From Streptococcus oralis (GTDB lineage: Bacteria; Bacillota; Bacilli; Lactobacillales; Streptococcaceae), in contig CAJPKC010000051.1 in assembly GCA_905370255.1 (NCBI GenBank), positions 1 to 7,712 of the forward strand: a stretch of 7,712 nt of DNA, read 5' to 3'. The number at the start of each line of letters is the position of its first letter. Positions within the stretch are counted from its first letter, which is position 1. Under the pieces are notes generated by a model. That model had not been told where the DNA came from, made no database searches, and worked only from the letters and a program-made list of their open reading frames with translations. The translations under genes were made by a program, and so were the position numbers. Below are positions 1-5,478 of this stretch, piece by piece.

Positions 1-790
1 AGATAGGCCCGTCTTTGACCAAGTAGTCTTCTACCTCTTGATATTCTTCACGCGCTTCATAGTCTGCCAAGACTTGCTCAGCGATTCCCATGCCCTTCAA
101 TTCACGCGTTCCAACTGTACCCAAGTAAGCACAATAATCTTGGCAACAAGAAAGCCAATATTCTCCCTGCCAACTAGAGTAGCCTGGGGTCTGACAAAAA
201 AGCAGCTGATTCTTTTCTGGATCCAATTCACTCTGGCACTCGGCATCTTGGATAAATTCTGCATTGAATTTTTTAGCTGCTTGACCATTTGCAATGCAAG
301 TTGGGCAGAGATGTTCTATCTCTTCAATACTGTAGGGTCTAAGAGCATAATAAACATTGCTTTCTTTCCCACAAGATGGACAAAGCTTGGCTTCTCCTTC
401 AACAAATGAACCTGTAGCTAAGGGATTTGGATGATAGAGAAAATGAGGCAAGTTTTTTAACAAGTTCTGTCTTTGCTTCTTCTCTTCTTTTCTTAGAGGA
501 CGAGGAAGGGCAAAACGATCGCCATGACTCTGACTCATTTCTTGTAAACGGCTCAGTTTCTTTATCTGTTTTCGATCAGGTTTGTCTAAGATTTCGGTAA
601 ATAAGCTATAGGCACTAGCGTAGAGACCCAATTGTTCATAGAGGTCAACTAAGACTTTCTTAGCTTCTAAATCCTCAGACTTAGCTAATTCATCAGCTAA
701 ATCATAAAGGGCTGCAACACTTGAAGGATTTCCATCTTTAGCATGGTATTCCCTTGTCCGGGTGATATATTCTTGTAAATATGGATTCAT
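1..790 (-). CDS. CbrC/UPF0167-family protein with N-terminal helical extension, 3' end outside window
   Basis: Reading the minus strand from ATG at 790 gives 263 open codons to the window edge, so the C-terminus is missing. An AAAAGG ribosome site lies 7 nt upstream, and an in-frame TAA further up limits the start. Residues ~1-105 are charged and helical, TPR-like in look (AALYDLADELAK, VLVDLYEQLGLYASAYSLF). The CbrC domain begins at ~116 with FLYHPNPLATGSF, followed by CPSC (136-139), CPTC (161-164) and a TPGYSSWQGEYW segment leading into a CCQDYCAYLG cluster (~190-213). The paired CxxC motifs suggest a bound zinc ion. E. coli CbrC is a CreB-regulated protein linked to colicin E2 tolerance; its biochemical role is unknown. 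As I recall, that protein lacks the N-terminal extension seen here. The gene is probably the last visible member of the minus-strand cluster starting at 1882. Family assignment is confident; any immunity role is inference. Confidence 0.88.
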   Translation of the reverse strand, partial: MNPYLQEYITRTREYHAKDGNPSSVAALYDLADELAKSEDLEAKKVLVDLYEQLGLYASAYSLFTEILDKPDRKQIKKLSRLQEMSQSHGDRFALPRPLRKEEKKQRQNLLKNLPHFLYHPNPLATGSFVEGEAKLCPSCGKESNVYYALRPYSIEEIEHLCPTCIANGQAAKKFNAEFIQDAECQSELDPEKNQLLFCQTPGYSSWQGEYWLSCCQDYCAYLGTVGTRELKGMGIAEQVLADYEAREEYQEVEDYLVKDGPI

Positions 791-823
791 CTGACTACCT
801 TTTCTTACATGGATAAATTCTGA

Positions 824-886
824 TTAACAAATGGTAATAAGGAAAATACCATTTAAGCCTAACATTGCTTTATATAAATCTTTCAT
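824..886 (-). pseudogene. C-terminal remnant of a second DUF1877 (YfbM-like) gene
   Basis: A 20-codon reading frame ending in TAA encodes a peptide whose pattern (MK..YK, then L.LNG..L.TIC) matches the last 20 residues of the intact DUF1877 protein at 1376-1882. Twelve of 20 residues are identical, with no gap and with the stop codon at the same place. The DNA identity I counted is about two thirds over 60 bases, so this is an old, diverged copy and not a recent duplication. The frame stays open upstream only as far as the stop codon of the 134-aa gene at 923-925. Nothing like the first ~145 residues of DUF1877 is visible, so those residues were lost or replaced. A weak AGGTGA lies just before its ATG, so translation of a 20-mer cannot be excluded, but a gene relic is more likely. 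Confidence 0.72.
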
Positions 887-922
887 TTCATCACCTGATT
901 TTAACCTCTTATTGTCAGACAG

Positions 923-1327
923 TTAGTAAATTTCATACACAAGCTCTCTATCAGCTTTAAAATATTTGTCGAATTTCACTAAAAGATAAAGGGATCCAGT
1001 TGGAGAGACACCGGCATCATAACCTAGAGCAAATTCGCCATAAGAACTACTTTTATCCAAGATTAACTCCCTTAATTCCAGTTCTGTAACTGCTTTATCA
1101 GGCCAATTATCATGGATAACCTTTTGAGCTTTTTTATCAAGGTGTTCCAAGTTTCTATATAAACTAGTCATCAAATCATCTGATAATAAGAGCAAATCCT
1201 GTTCACAGTAACCTGTAAAATAAATATTTATGTCTTTATTTAGATATCGCCCTAGAAAATAGATCCCCGAATCATGTTTTTCCCAGTTTATTCCCTTCCA
1301 TAATGCCAATAAATCTTCTTTGTTCAT
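923..1327 (-). CDS. Uncharacterised 134-aa soluble protein
   Basis: The gene starts at ATG 1327 with a GAGG ribosome site 6 nt upstream (1334-1337), 48 bp after the DUF1877 gene, and is probably co-transcribed with it. No signal peptide or membrane span is visible. The first half mixes short helices with a beta-like stretch (GIYFLGRYLNKDINIYFTGY, 21-40). It is followed by a helical middle rich in Leu and Lys, then a C-terminal beta-like segment GYDAGVSPTGSLYLLVKFD (102-120). That last segment resembles my recollection of small bacterial DUF2262/DUF6985-type proteins, but the match is too weak to name a family. Immediately after its stop codon, in the same frame, lies the DUF1877 remnant, so this gene may have been inserted into, or fused next to, an older DUF1877 copy. 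Function unknown; the coding call itself is good. Confidence 0.8.
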   Translation of the reverse strand: MNKEDLLALWKGINWEKHDSGIYFLGRYLNKDINIYFTGYCEQDLLLLSDDLMTSLYRNLEHLDKKAQKVIHDNWPDKAVTELELRELILDKSSSYGEFALGYDAGVSPTGSLYLLVKFDKYFKADRELVYEIY

Positions 1328-1375
1328 TTATTACCTCAAGCAGTTTTATTCTTTTAGGAATGTTTAATAAACTTT

Positions 1376-1882
1376 CTAACAAATAGTGACCAAGACATTT
1401 CCATTGAGCTCCAGAATCTTTTTGTAAAACTCTTTCATATTTACAAAGCTGATTCGGATTTCATCCTTGATTTCTTCCTCTTCATCAAGATAATCCCAAA
1501 TATTAGGATACAAGTCGGCCTTCTTACATGCTTCCATACTAAAGTCAGCCATAGCTCTGTCAATGTCAAAACTTTCTAAAGCTTGACTGATAGCCGCAAT
1601 TCTCGATTTTTCAGTATAGGCGATATATTCAGATACATCCTCTAGAGGTGTCACTCCTAAAACAGCTTCTCTCAAGGGATTGTCATCCAAAAATTCTGAA
1701 CTACTAAATCCTGTCATGACAAAGAGAAGAGCATCCCACATTTTGTCAATATCTATTAAGATATCATGACTATCAGCGGAATCCTCAGCAAAGTCTAACA
1801 AGTCATCTTCTTGGTTAGAAAGAGCTTTTATTTGTTCTAATTCATCGTCTGGTAAATATTGATAATTGGCAATCATTCCCAT
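1376..1882 (-). CDS. DUF1877 (YfbM-like) family protein
   Basis: This encodes a 168-aa acidic soluble protein. The start is the ATG at 1882, with AAAAGGAG 7 nt upstream (1890-1897). Its MGMI opening is typical of the family. Family landmarks recalled from E. coli YfbM are present: DIDKMWDALLFVMTG (44-58) against the LDIDKRWD..L.F..TG block, NPLREAVLG (68-76), a YPNIWD segment (125-130), and a C-terminal helix then strand ending LNGNVLVTIC. Length agrees with the family (~165 aa). The biochemical function of DUF1877 is not known to me. These genes often occur as accessory copies, and here a decayed relative sits at 824-886. It is the first gene of a minus-strand cluster and is divergent from the membrane-protein gene at 2001. 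No convincing minus-strand promoter is visible; a TATGAT at 1909-1914 lacks a good -35. Confidence 0.88.
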   Translation of the reverse strand: MGMIANYQYLPDDELEQIKALSNQEDDLLDFAEDSADSHDILIDIDKMWDALLFVMTGFSSSEFLDDNPLREAVLGVTPLEDVSEYIAYTEKSRIAAISQALESFDIDRAMADFSMEACKKADLYPNIWDYLDEEEEIKDEIRISFVNMKEFYKKILELNGNVLVTIC

Positions 1883-1923
1883 GATTTTACTCCTTTTAAT
1901 CAGTTAGTATCATACGGATATTT

Positions 1924-1962
1924 TTAGCTCTATTTCCCTAGAAAATGCTATAATGGAGCTAA
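1924..1962. repeat. Inverted repeat flanking the 2001 promoter, possible operator
   Basis: TTAGCTC (1924-1930) is repeated inverted as GAGCTAA (1956-1962). The match extends to 9 of 10 positions if 1921-1923 and 1963-1965 are included. The arms are about 32 bp apart centre to centre, roughly three helical turns. The left arm covers the expected -35 position, the right arm covers the expected transcription start, and the -10 lies between them. This suits a repressor site or a hairpin at the divergent junction. Function is inferred from position only. Confidence 0.45.
1946..1954 (+). promoter_or_regulatory. Extended -10 promoter for the membrane-protein gene at 2001
   Basis: TGCTATAAT carries a perfect TATAAT (1949-1954) preceded by the TGn of an extended -10 element. 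No good -35 hexamer lies 16-19 bp upstream, which is tolerated with an extended -10. The predicted start near 1961 gives a ~40-nt leader before the G-rich ribosome site (AGGGGGG, 1988-1994) that lies 6 nt before ATG 2001. Confidence 0.65.
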
Positions 1963-2000
1963 GAAATTGTTTTATTGAATGTTAAATAGGGGGGATAGTA

Positions 2001-3020
2001 ATGTTCACTACTATCGTTTTAGGTTTTTATGCTCTTTTCTTTCTATCCTTGTCCTTTACTATCTATCTCTATATTAGACTTGTAGTTGCGGTTAAAAAAG
2101 GCAAAGACATTCCCAAATGGATTTATAAACTTGGCCATGCTGTTCAAGGAAGAATTCACGTTGACTATGAAGAAATCACTGATGCTAATGCCCTTAAAGA
2201 GATTCATTGGTTCTTGCTAATCTATTTAATCGTAAATCTACTCGTATTGGCTGTCTTCTACTATCATGGTAATAGCTTTCCTCAAGCCATTTATGAATGT
2301 TTGAAAAAACAATTTTTTATCGTACTTGTTAGTATGGTTTTAAAAAGTATTGGCAAATTTGTTGTACTAGCTATAAGAAAAAACTTTCATAACAGTCATG
2401 TCTATGCATCAACCAACGCTTTTATCGGGACAGCTTTTTTAACGAGTTATGTTTTTATGTTTTGCATGATGATGAGTGGTCTTCCGGCTCAACCTGTTCC
2501 AGTAAGCATTCAAGATACCACTGTCATTATCGGGGAGACCAAGGCTTCCGAGCTTTTAGACCAAGGCTATACCTTTGGAGATAAAGGCGCAGAGAGCTCC
2601 ATCACCAATCCCAAAAACGACCACTTCTACTACGGTCAGCTTCTCGAAGTCAAGCGGGATAATCAGTCCTTTGGCTTTATGAGCCTCACTCCCACAGGTA
2701 AAGATACTGATCAGCTCAAAAATTGTGTCATCACCTATTACAGAACACCTAAGGATAGTAATCAACTAGAAGAAATTTCCATCAATCATATCAAGCTAGC
2801 AAATCTCAAGCTCCAAGACTTTCAAACACGAAAATTAATCGATATCTTTGAAGTCAATCCTGCTGATTATAATGTCTCTGATAAGGATAACAACTTTATC
2901 CTAACCATTCAAACAGCAGATTACGACCTCTGGAAAAGGTACCGGATTGAATCCAAGTTCAATTCAGATGGTTCGATTGATAGCTATGGAGTCAGAGCCC
3001 AGCATAGCATGTGGGAATGA
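2001..3020 (+). CDS. Four-span membrane protein with C-terminal extracytoplasmic domain, function unknown
   Basis: This encodes a 339-aa protein and is the only plus-strand gene in the window. Hydrophobic segments are seen at ~3-31, 69-89, 104-126 and 139-162. A basic loop (KKGKDIPKWIYK) after the first span suggests that the loop is cytoplasmic. With four spans, both ends would then lie outside, leaving residues ~165-339 as a soluble extracytoplasmic domain rich in polar beta-like stretches. That domain opens with DTTVIIGETKASELLDQGYTF, a layout seen in Firmicute surface proteins where a strand and a short helix lead into a beta sheet. I do not recognise a named family. It has its own extended -10 promoter and a strong ribosome site. 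It converges on the gene at 3051 with 30 bp between stop codons and no visible terminator. The C-terminal half looks slightly more GC-rich than the membrane half. Confidence 0.85.
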   Translation: MFTTIVLGFYALFFLSLSFTIYLYIRLVVAVKKGKDIPKWIYKLGHAVQGRIHVDYEEITDANALKEIHWFLLIYLIVNLLVLAVFYYHGNSFPQAIYECLKKQFFIVLVSMVLKSIGKFVVLAIRKNFHNSHVYASTNAFIGTAFLTSYVFMFCMMMSGLPAQPVPVSIQDTTVIIGETKASELLDQGYTFGDKGAESSITNPKNDHFYYGQLLEVKRDNQSFGFMSLTPTGKDTDQLKNCVITYYRTPKDSNQLEEISINHIKLANLKLQDFQTRKLIDIFEVNPADYNVSDKDNNFILTIQTADYDLWKRYRIESKFNSDGSIDSYGVRAQHSMWE

Positions 3021-3050
3021 TTCACCATTTCTCCCTTTATCACATAAGCA

Positions 3051-3857
3051 TTAAACTGAAAAAATATCATCGACGAGTTTGTAGCTTTCGATGAATCGAA
3101 GGCCAGAAGAACCTTTATCTCTAGTGATTTCTTCATAAATATCTTCTAAATTTTGGGCAGGTGCCAGCATCCAAAGACTAAAAGGTCTAAGTTTCACCTG
3201 TCCAATTTTTTCAATATTTTCTAATAATTGCCCTAAATCTTTGTGATTGAACCAGCAATCTGTATCCAGAGCAAACTTCGTATTGTCCATCTTACAGGAG
3301 ATTTGACTGGTCAAAAAATCATCGATGGTGGGCTTTTTTGTCTGTAAGAGGCGCGTGCAAGCCAGATGATACTCAAGCTTTCTAGGACTCTGATCAACCA
3401 TAGATACAAAGACAAGACCATACGCATCTTGGAACTTAACAGCAAGGAGATCCCCTTCTTCAAAATAGGGTTTACGTTTAGTTTTGGCTTTAGGGACCTT
3501 TAGAGGCCTAGGATTTTCAGTTTGCAACTGAACTGCAAGTTTTTCAAAAATCTTTTGCCTTTGCTTCAAAGCCTTTGAATCTATTTCCAACCAAAATGGA
3601 TCAGGACCTTTTTTGATAAGCTCTAAGGTTTTATCTCTGATGTCGCCTGTCAGATGACCAATCTTCCACAGTGAATAGGCAAGAGCAGTCCAATAAATTT
3701 CTGTAAAAAAGTCTGTTTGACAGTAATCTTTCTCTGCATCGAGGATATCCTTGATAATATCGGACACATGATCACCGTCTCTATAGCGACCGACTACTTC
3801 ATTATAAATATCATAACCTTGATCACTGTCAATGATTTTAACGCCATCAATAGCCAT
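3051..3857 (-). CDS. 268-aa two-domain protein: DUF4259-like N-terminus, Imm26-like C-terminus
   Basis: The start is ATG 3857 with AGGAG 6 nt upstream (3864-3868). The protein is soluble with no signal peptide. Residues ~1-115 follow the pattern I associate with DUF4259-type proteins: an opening with a D.D.GYDIYNE stretch (10-20), then a YRDGD turn, then WTALAYSLWKIGHL (56-69) before further helices and a W.EID..ALKQR segment. After a basic linker (KVPKAKTKRKP, 120-130), residues 131-142 read YFEEGDLLAVKF and lead into a probable small beta domain. This recalls Imm26-type immunity proteins, which open with a GD.ya.kl strand. It is the last gene of the lipoprotein operon, 48 bp after the 103-aa gene. 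The domain names come from pattern memory and need a profile search. Immunity function is inference; a general housekeeping role is possible. Confidence 0.8.
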   Translation of the reverse strand: MAIDGVKIIDSDQGYDIYNEVVGRYRDGDHVSDIIKDILDAEKDYCQTDFFTEIYWTALAYSLWKIGHLTGDIRDKTLELIKKGPDPFWLEIDSKALKQRQKIFEKLAVQLQTENPRPLKVPKAKTKRKPYFEEGDLLAVKFQDAYGLVFVSMVDQSPRKLEYHLACTRLLQTKKPTIDDFLTSQISCKMDNTKFALDTDCWFNHKDLGQLLENIEKIGQVKLRPFSLWMLAPAQNLEDIYEEITRDKGSSGLRFIESYKLVDDIFSV

Positions 3858-3905
3858 ACTAAACTCCTAATGCTCAATCGACACCTTATTGATAAATCTC
3901 AAAAC

Positions 3906-4217
3906 TTATTTAATCTTATGCTTGTTCATTTTTTCTTGGAAAATATCTGTAAGAATTTGTCGCAATTCTTGAGCTTCCTTTTCAGGAAGTTGGCCTTCTT
4001 GTTCAGCTACAGCATACAACTCTGGATACTCAAGCGAGATTCTCTTAACGGTACGTGTAATGGCATGTTTTCTAACAAAAAAAGGAATCCGTTTAATCAT
4101 ATCTTGAGGAATTAAGGCGATAATCTTATCGGCAGTTTCCTTATCGTTCAGCTTAGAGAAAGTTAGTCCCTTTTTAATCATTTCTTGTTCTTTTTCTGTA
4201 AAATCTTGTAATTCCAT
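3906..4217 (-). CDS. Small helical soluble protein, 103 aa, unknown family
   Basis: The open frame extends up to an ATG at 4232, but the likely start is the ATG at 4217 (MELQDF). GAGGAG at 4225-4230 is then 7 nt away, whereas the upstream ATG lies inside that ribosome site. The product is highly charged and predicted helical throughout, with no signal peptide or membrane span, and has a Lys-rich tail (EKMNKHKIK). A central stretch KRIPFFVRKHAITRTVKRIS (47-66 from this start) is strongly basic. No known motif is recognised. It starts 4 nt after the stop of the 60-aa membrane protein gene, and its ribosome site is formed by that gene's last two Glu codons, so the two are very likely translationally coupled. 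A cytoplasmic partner of the membrane protein is a reasonable but untested idea. Confidence 0.78.
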   Translation of the reverse strand: MELQDFTEKEQEMIKKGLTFSKLNDKETADKIIALIPQDMIKRIPFFVRKHAITRTVKRISLEYPELYAVAEQEGQLPEKEAQELRQILTDIFQEKMNKHKIK

Positions 4218-4221
4218 ATGT

Positions 4222-4404
4222 CTACTCCTCATCTTCTGTCACTTCCCAAACTTCAGCTTGGTAAGGTTCTCCATCTTCATCGTATCGATTGATATAACCA
4301 ATAAACCTTTCATTTTTTCTTGGTCTCTGCTGGTTTCCTTTGATAACCCAAACAGCCCATACTCCAATTAGGAATAAGACTATCATTCCAAACAATGCAT
4401 CCAT
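4222..4404 (-). CDS. Small single-span membrane protein, 60 aa
   Basis: The frame is open further upstream, with an ATG at 4440, but that start would overlap the lipoprotein gene and has no ribosome site. The ATG at 4404 has TAAGGGAG 8 nt upstream (4413-4420), so it is preferred. The protein has one hydrophobic span at ~3-22 (rich in Leu, Ile, Val and Trp), then a basic patch (KGNQQRPRKNER). By the positive-inside rule this places the C-terminus in the cytoplasm. The tail is acidic (YDEDGEPYQAEVWEVTEDEE). No family is recognised; such proteins are often missed in annotation. It sits 13 nt after the lipoprotein stop and 4 nt before the next gene, so it is part of a coupled operon. It could anchor or regulate the lipoprotein or the 103-aa protein. 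Confidence 0.75.
   Translation of the reverse strand: MDALFGMIVLFLIGVWAVWVIKGNQQRPRKNERFIGYINRYDEDGEPYQAEVWEVTEDEE
4225..4230 (-). promoter_or_regulatory. Ribosome binding site formed by the last codons of the upstream gene
   Basis: GAGGAG on the minus strand is both the last two Glu codons of the 60-aa gene and the ribosome site for the 103-aa gene (start 4217, spacing 7 nt). It decides the start of the downstream gene and implies translational coupling. Confidence 0.7.
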
Positions 4405-4412
4405 AATGTCTA

Positions 4413-4420
4413 CTCCCTTA
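4413..4420 (-). promoter_or_regulatory. Ribosome binding site overlapping the lipoprotein stop codon
   Basis: TAAGGGAG contains the TAA stop of the lipoprotein gene and supplies the ribosome site for the 60-aa gene (start 4404, spacing 8 nt). It argues for the downstream ATG over the one at 4440 and for coupled translation. Confidence 0.7.
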
Positions 4421-5302
4421 AAATTGAACCCACTTATCATTATCCATAATAAATGGTTTAGCTAGACCTTCACCTGTATAGTTTTCGTATTTAGTGTCTA
4501 GATATTTGTAACAATCTTCCTTGGTCGCAAATTTGATGGCTTGATAAGGCTCCTCAAAGGTCAATTTTTCGACAAATAGATATCCATCCTCGCTTGGTAC
4601 AAGTATCCCGACATGGCCAATAAATAGGGATTGACCATCCAAGTCATCATGGACGACTACGGAGAGCATTCTTGCATTTTCATTAAACTTGAATTGAGAA
4701 AGGAACTGTTCCATCTTTGCAGCATGAACCTTGACATCATTTGTTGCTTCAGTCTTGACTCTTGAGAATAAAATATCAAAAGCATCCTTGTCTTCTGCAC
4801 CAAAGACCTTTCCTTTATCAATGGCGTCATTATCGACAAACAAGAGGGAATCATCTTTCTCTAACTTAGGAATTTCGATAGAATTTTTCAATAAACAATA
4901 ACTGTTAATACGACAGTTGGTACCTACAAAATCACCTTTTTTGGGTGCCCAAAGATTGCTTATCTTTTCAACATCATAGTCTGTTTTGGTAAATGTAGAA
5001 AAATCTCCAGTTAATCCAACTGAACCGACAGTATTGTTATAATCATTTACAAGGTTGAAAAATGCATCCACACTGTCCTTATCCAAATGTGCAGCCAAGG
5101 CTTTTCGAACTTCTTCTTCGCTTGCATTGCTATTGAGATTGCTATAGGTTCCTTTATAGCTTTCTTTATCTGAGCTAACCAACTTAGTAGTTGAACCATT
5201 CTGTTGTTCCATAGATTGGTTTTGGTTTGTACCACAGGCAGCTAAAGTAAAGATAGCTAAACCACAGCAGCTCATTAATCTGATTTTTTTAGATACTTTC
5301 AT
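4418..5302 (-). CDS. DUF4300-family surface lipoprotein
   Basis: This encodes a 294-aa protein. The N-terminus has a basic start (MKVSKKIR), a hydrophobic core and a lipobox LAAC (20-23), so Cys23 should be lipidated and the mature protein held on the outer face of the membrane. A polar Gln/Ser-rich linker follows. The domain from ~50 carries the DUF4300 landmarks as I recall them: YSNLN (53-57), GTNCRINSY (127-135), LLFVDNDAID (143-152), SVVVHDDLD (204-212), LFIGHVGIL (216-224) and PYQAIKF (242-248). Length fits the family. Its function is not established. Cys130 and His220 are in motifs that resemble papain-like or NlpC/P60 hydrolases (see findings), but this is inference. The start at 5302 has AAAGGA (5311-5316) 8 nt upstream. 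It is the first gene of a four-gene operon under a near-consensus promoter. Confidence 0.9.
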   Translation of the reverse strand: MKVSKKIRLMSCCGLAIFTLAACGTNQNQSMEQQNGSTTKLVSSDKESYKGTYSNLNSNASEEEVRKALAAHLDKDSVDAFFNLVNDYNNTVGSVGLTGDFSTFTKTDYDVEKISNLWAPKKGDFVGTNCRINSYCLLKNSIEIPKLEKDDSLLFVDNDAIDKGKVFGAEDKDAFDILFSRVKTEATNDVKVHAAKMEQFLSQFKFNENARMLSVVVHDDLDGQSLFIGHVGILVPSEDGYLFVEKLTFEEPYQAIKFATKEDCYKYLDTKYENYTGEGLAKPFIMDNDKWVQF

Positions 5303-5353
5303 AAAATGTTTCCTTTTTAACTAAGATTTTTCAGGTCGATTAGCTTCTCTTAT

Positions 5354-5382
5354 ATTATAGTTCAAATTTATTTTAAGTCCAA
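5354..5382 (-). promoter_or_regulatory. Sigma-A promoter of the DUF4300 lipoprotein operon
   Basis: On the minus strand, TTGGAC (5377-5382) is separated by exactly 17 bp from TATAAT (5354-5359). The -10 is perfect and the -35 matches 5 of 6 consensus positions. The predicted transcript starts near 5347 and has a leader of about 45 nt. No operator or riboswitch-like structure is seen in the leader, so expression is likely constitutive unless a regulator acts elsewhere. Confidence 0.82.
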
Positions 5383-5416
5383 GCATTTTGCTAAGTAAAG
5401 TAGATTTTAAATCATT

Positions 5417-5447
5417 AAAAAGGAAGCTGGCACACAGCACGCTCCCT
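5417..5447 (-). terminator. Rho-independent terminator after the RDD gene
   Basis: On the minus strand, AGGGAGC (5447-5441) pairs with GCTTCCT (5427-5421), a 7-bp stem with one G-U pair. The 13-nt internal part can form two further GC pairs. The stem is followed by a run of five T (5421-5417). It lies ~30 bp after the RDD stop codon and upstream of the lipoprotein promoter, insulating the two units. Confidence 0.75.
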
Positions 5448-5478
5448 AATAAGTGAAATATCTATGAAATATTTAATT

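Noticed and set aside
38..409. Plus-strand open frame of 123 codons
   Set aside because: It is antisense to the CbrC-family gene, whose minus-strand frame shows clear family motifs; there is no ribosome site and no recognisable protein.
791..860. A separate promoter for the CbrC gene
   Set aside because: The best pairing (TTGTTA with TAAGAA at 17 bp) has a poor -10; read-through from the upstream genes is just as likely.
1909..1914. TATGAT as a minus-strand -10 for the DUF1877 cluster
   Set aside because: No -35-like hexamer lies at 16-18 bp and there is no TGn extension, so it is not supported as a promoter on its own.
3717..4115. Plus-strand open frame of 132 codons
   Set aside because: It runs antisense across the end of one real minus-strand gene, the spacer and the start of another, and has no ribosome site or family signal.
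4218..4232. Upstream ATG at 4232 as the start of the 103-aa protein
   Set aside because: It lies within the ribosome site (GAGGAG) of the ATG at 4217 and has no site of its own at proper spacing.
5454..5472. Direct repeat TGAAATAT twice, 11 bp apart
   Set aside because: It is short, AT-rich and lies in a spacer after the RDD stop; expected by chance in DNA of this composition.
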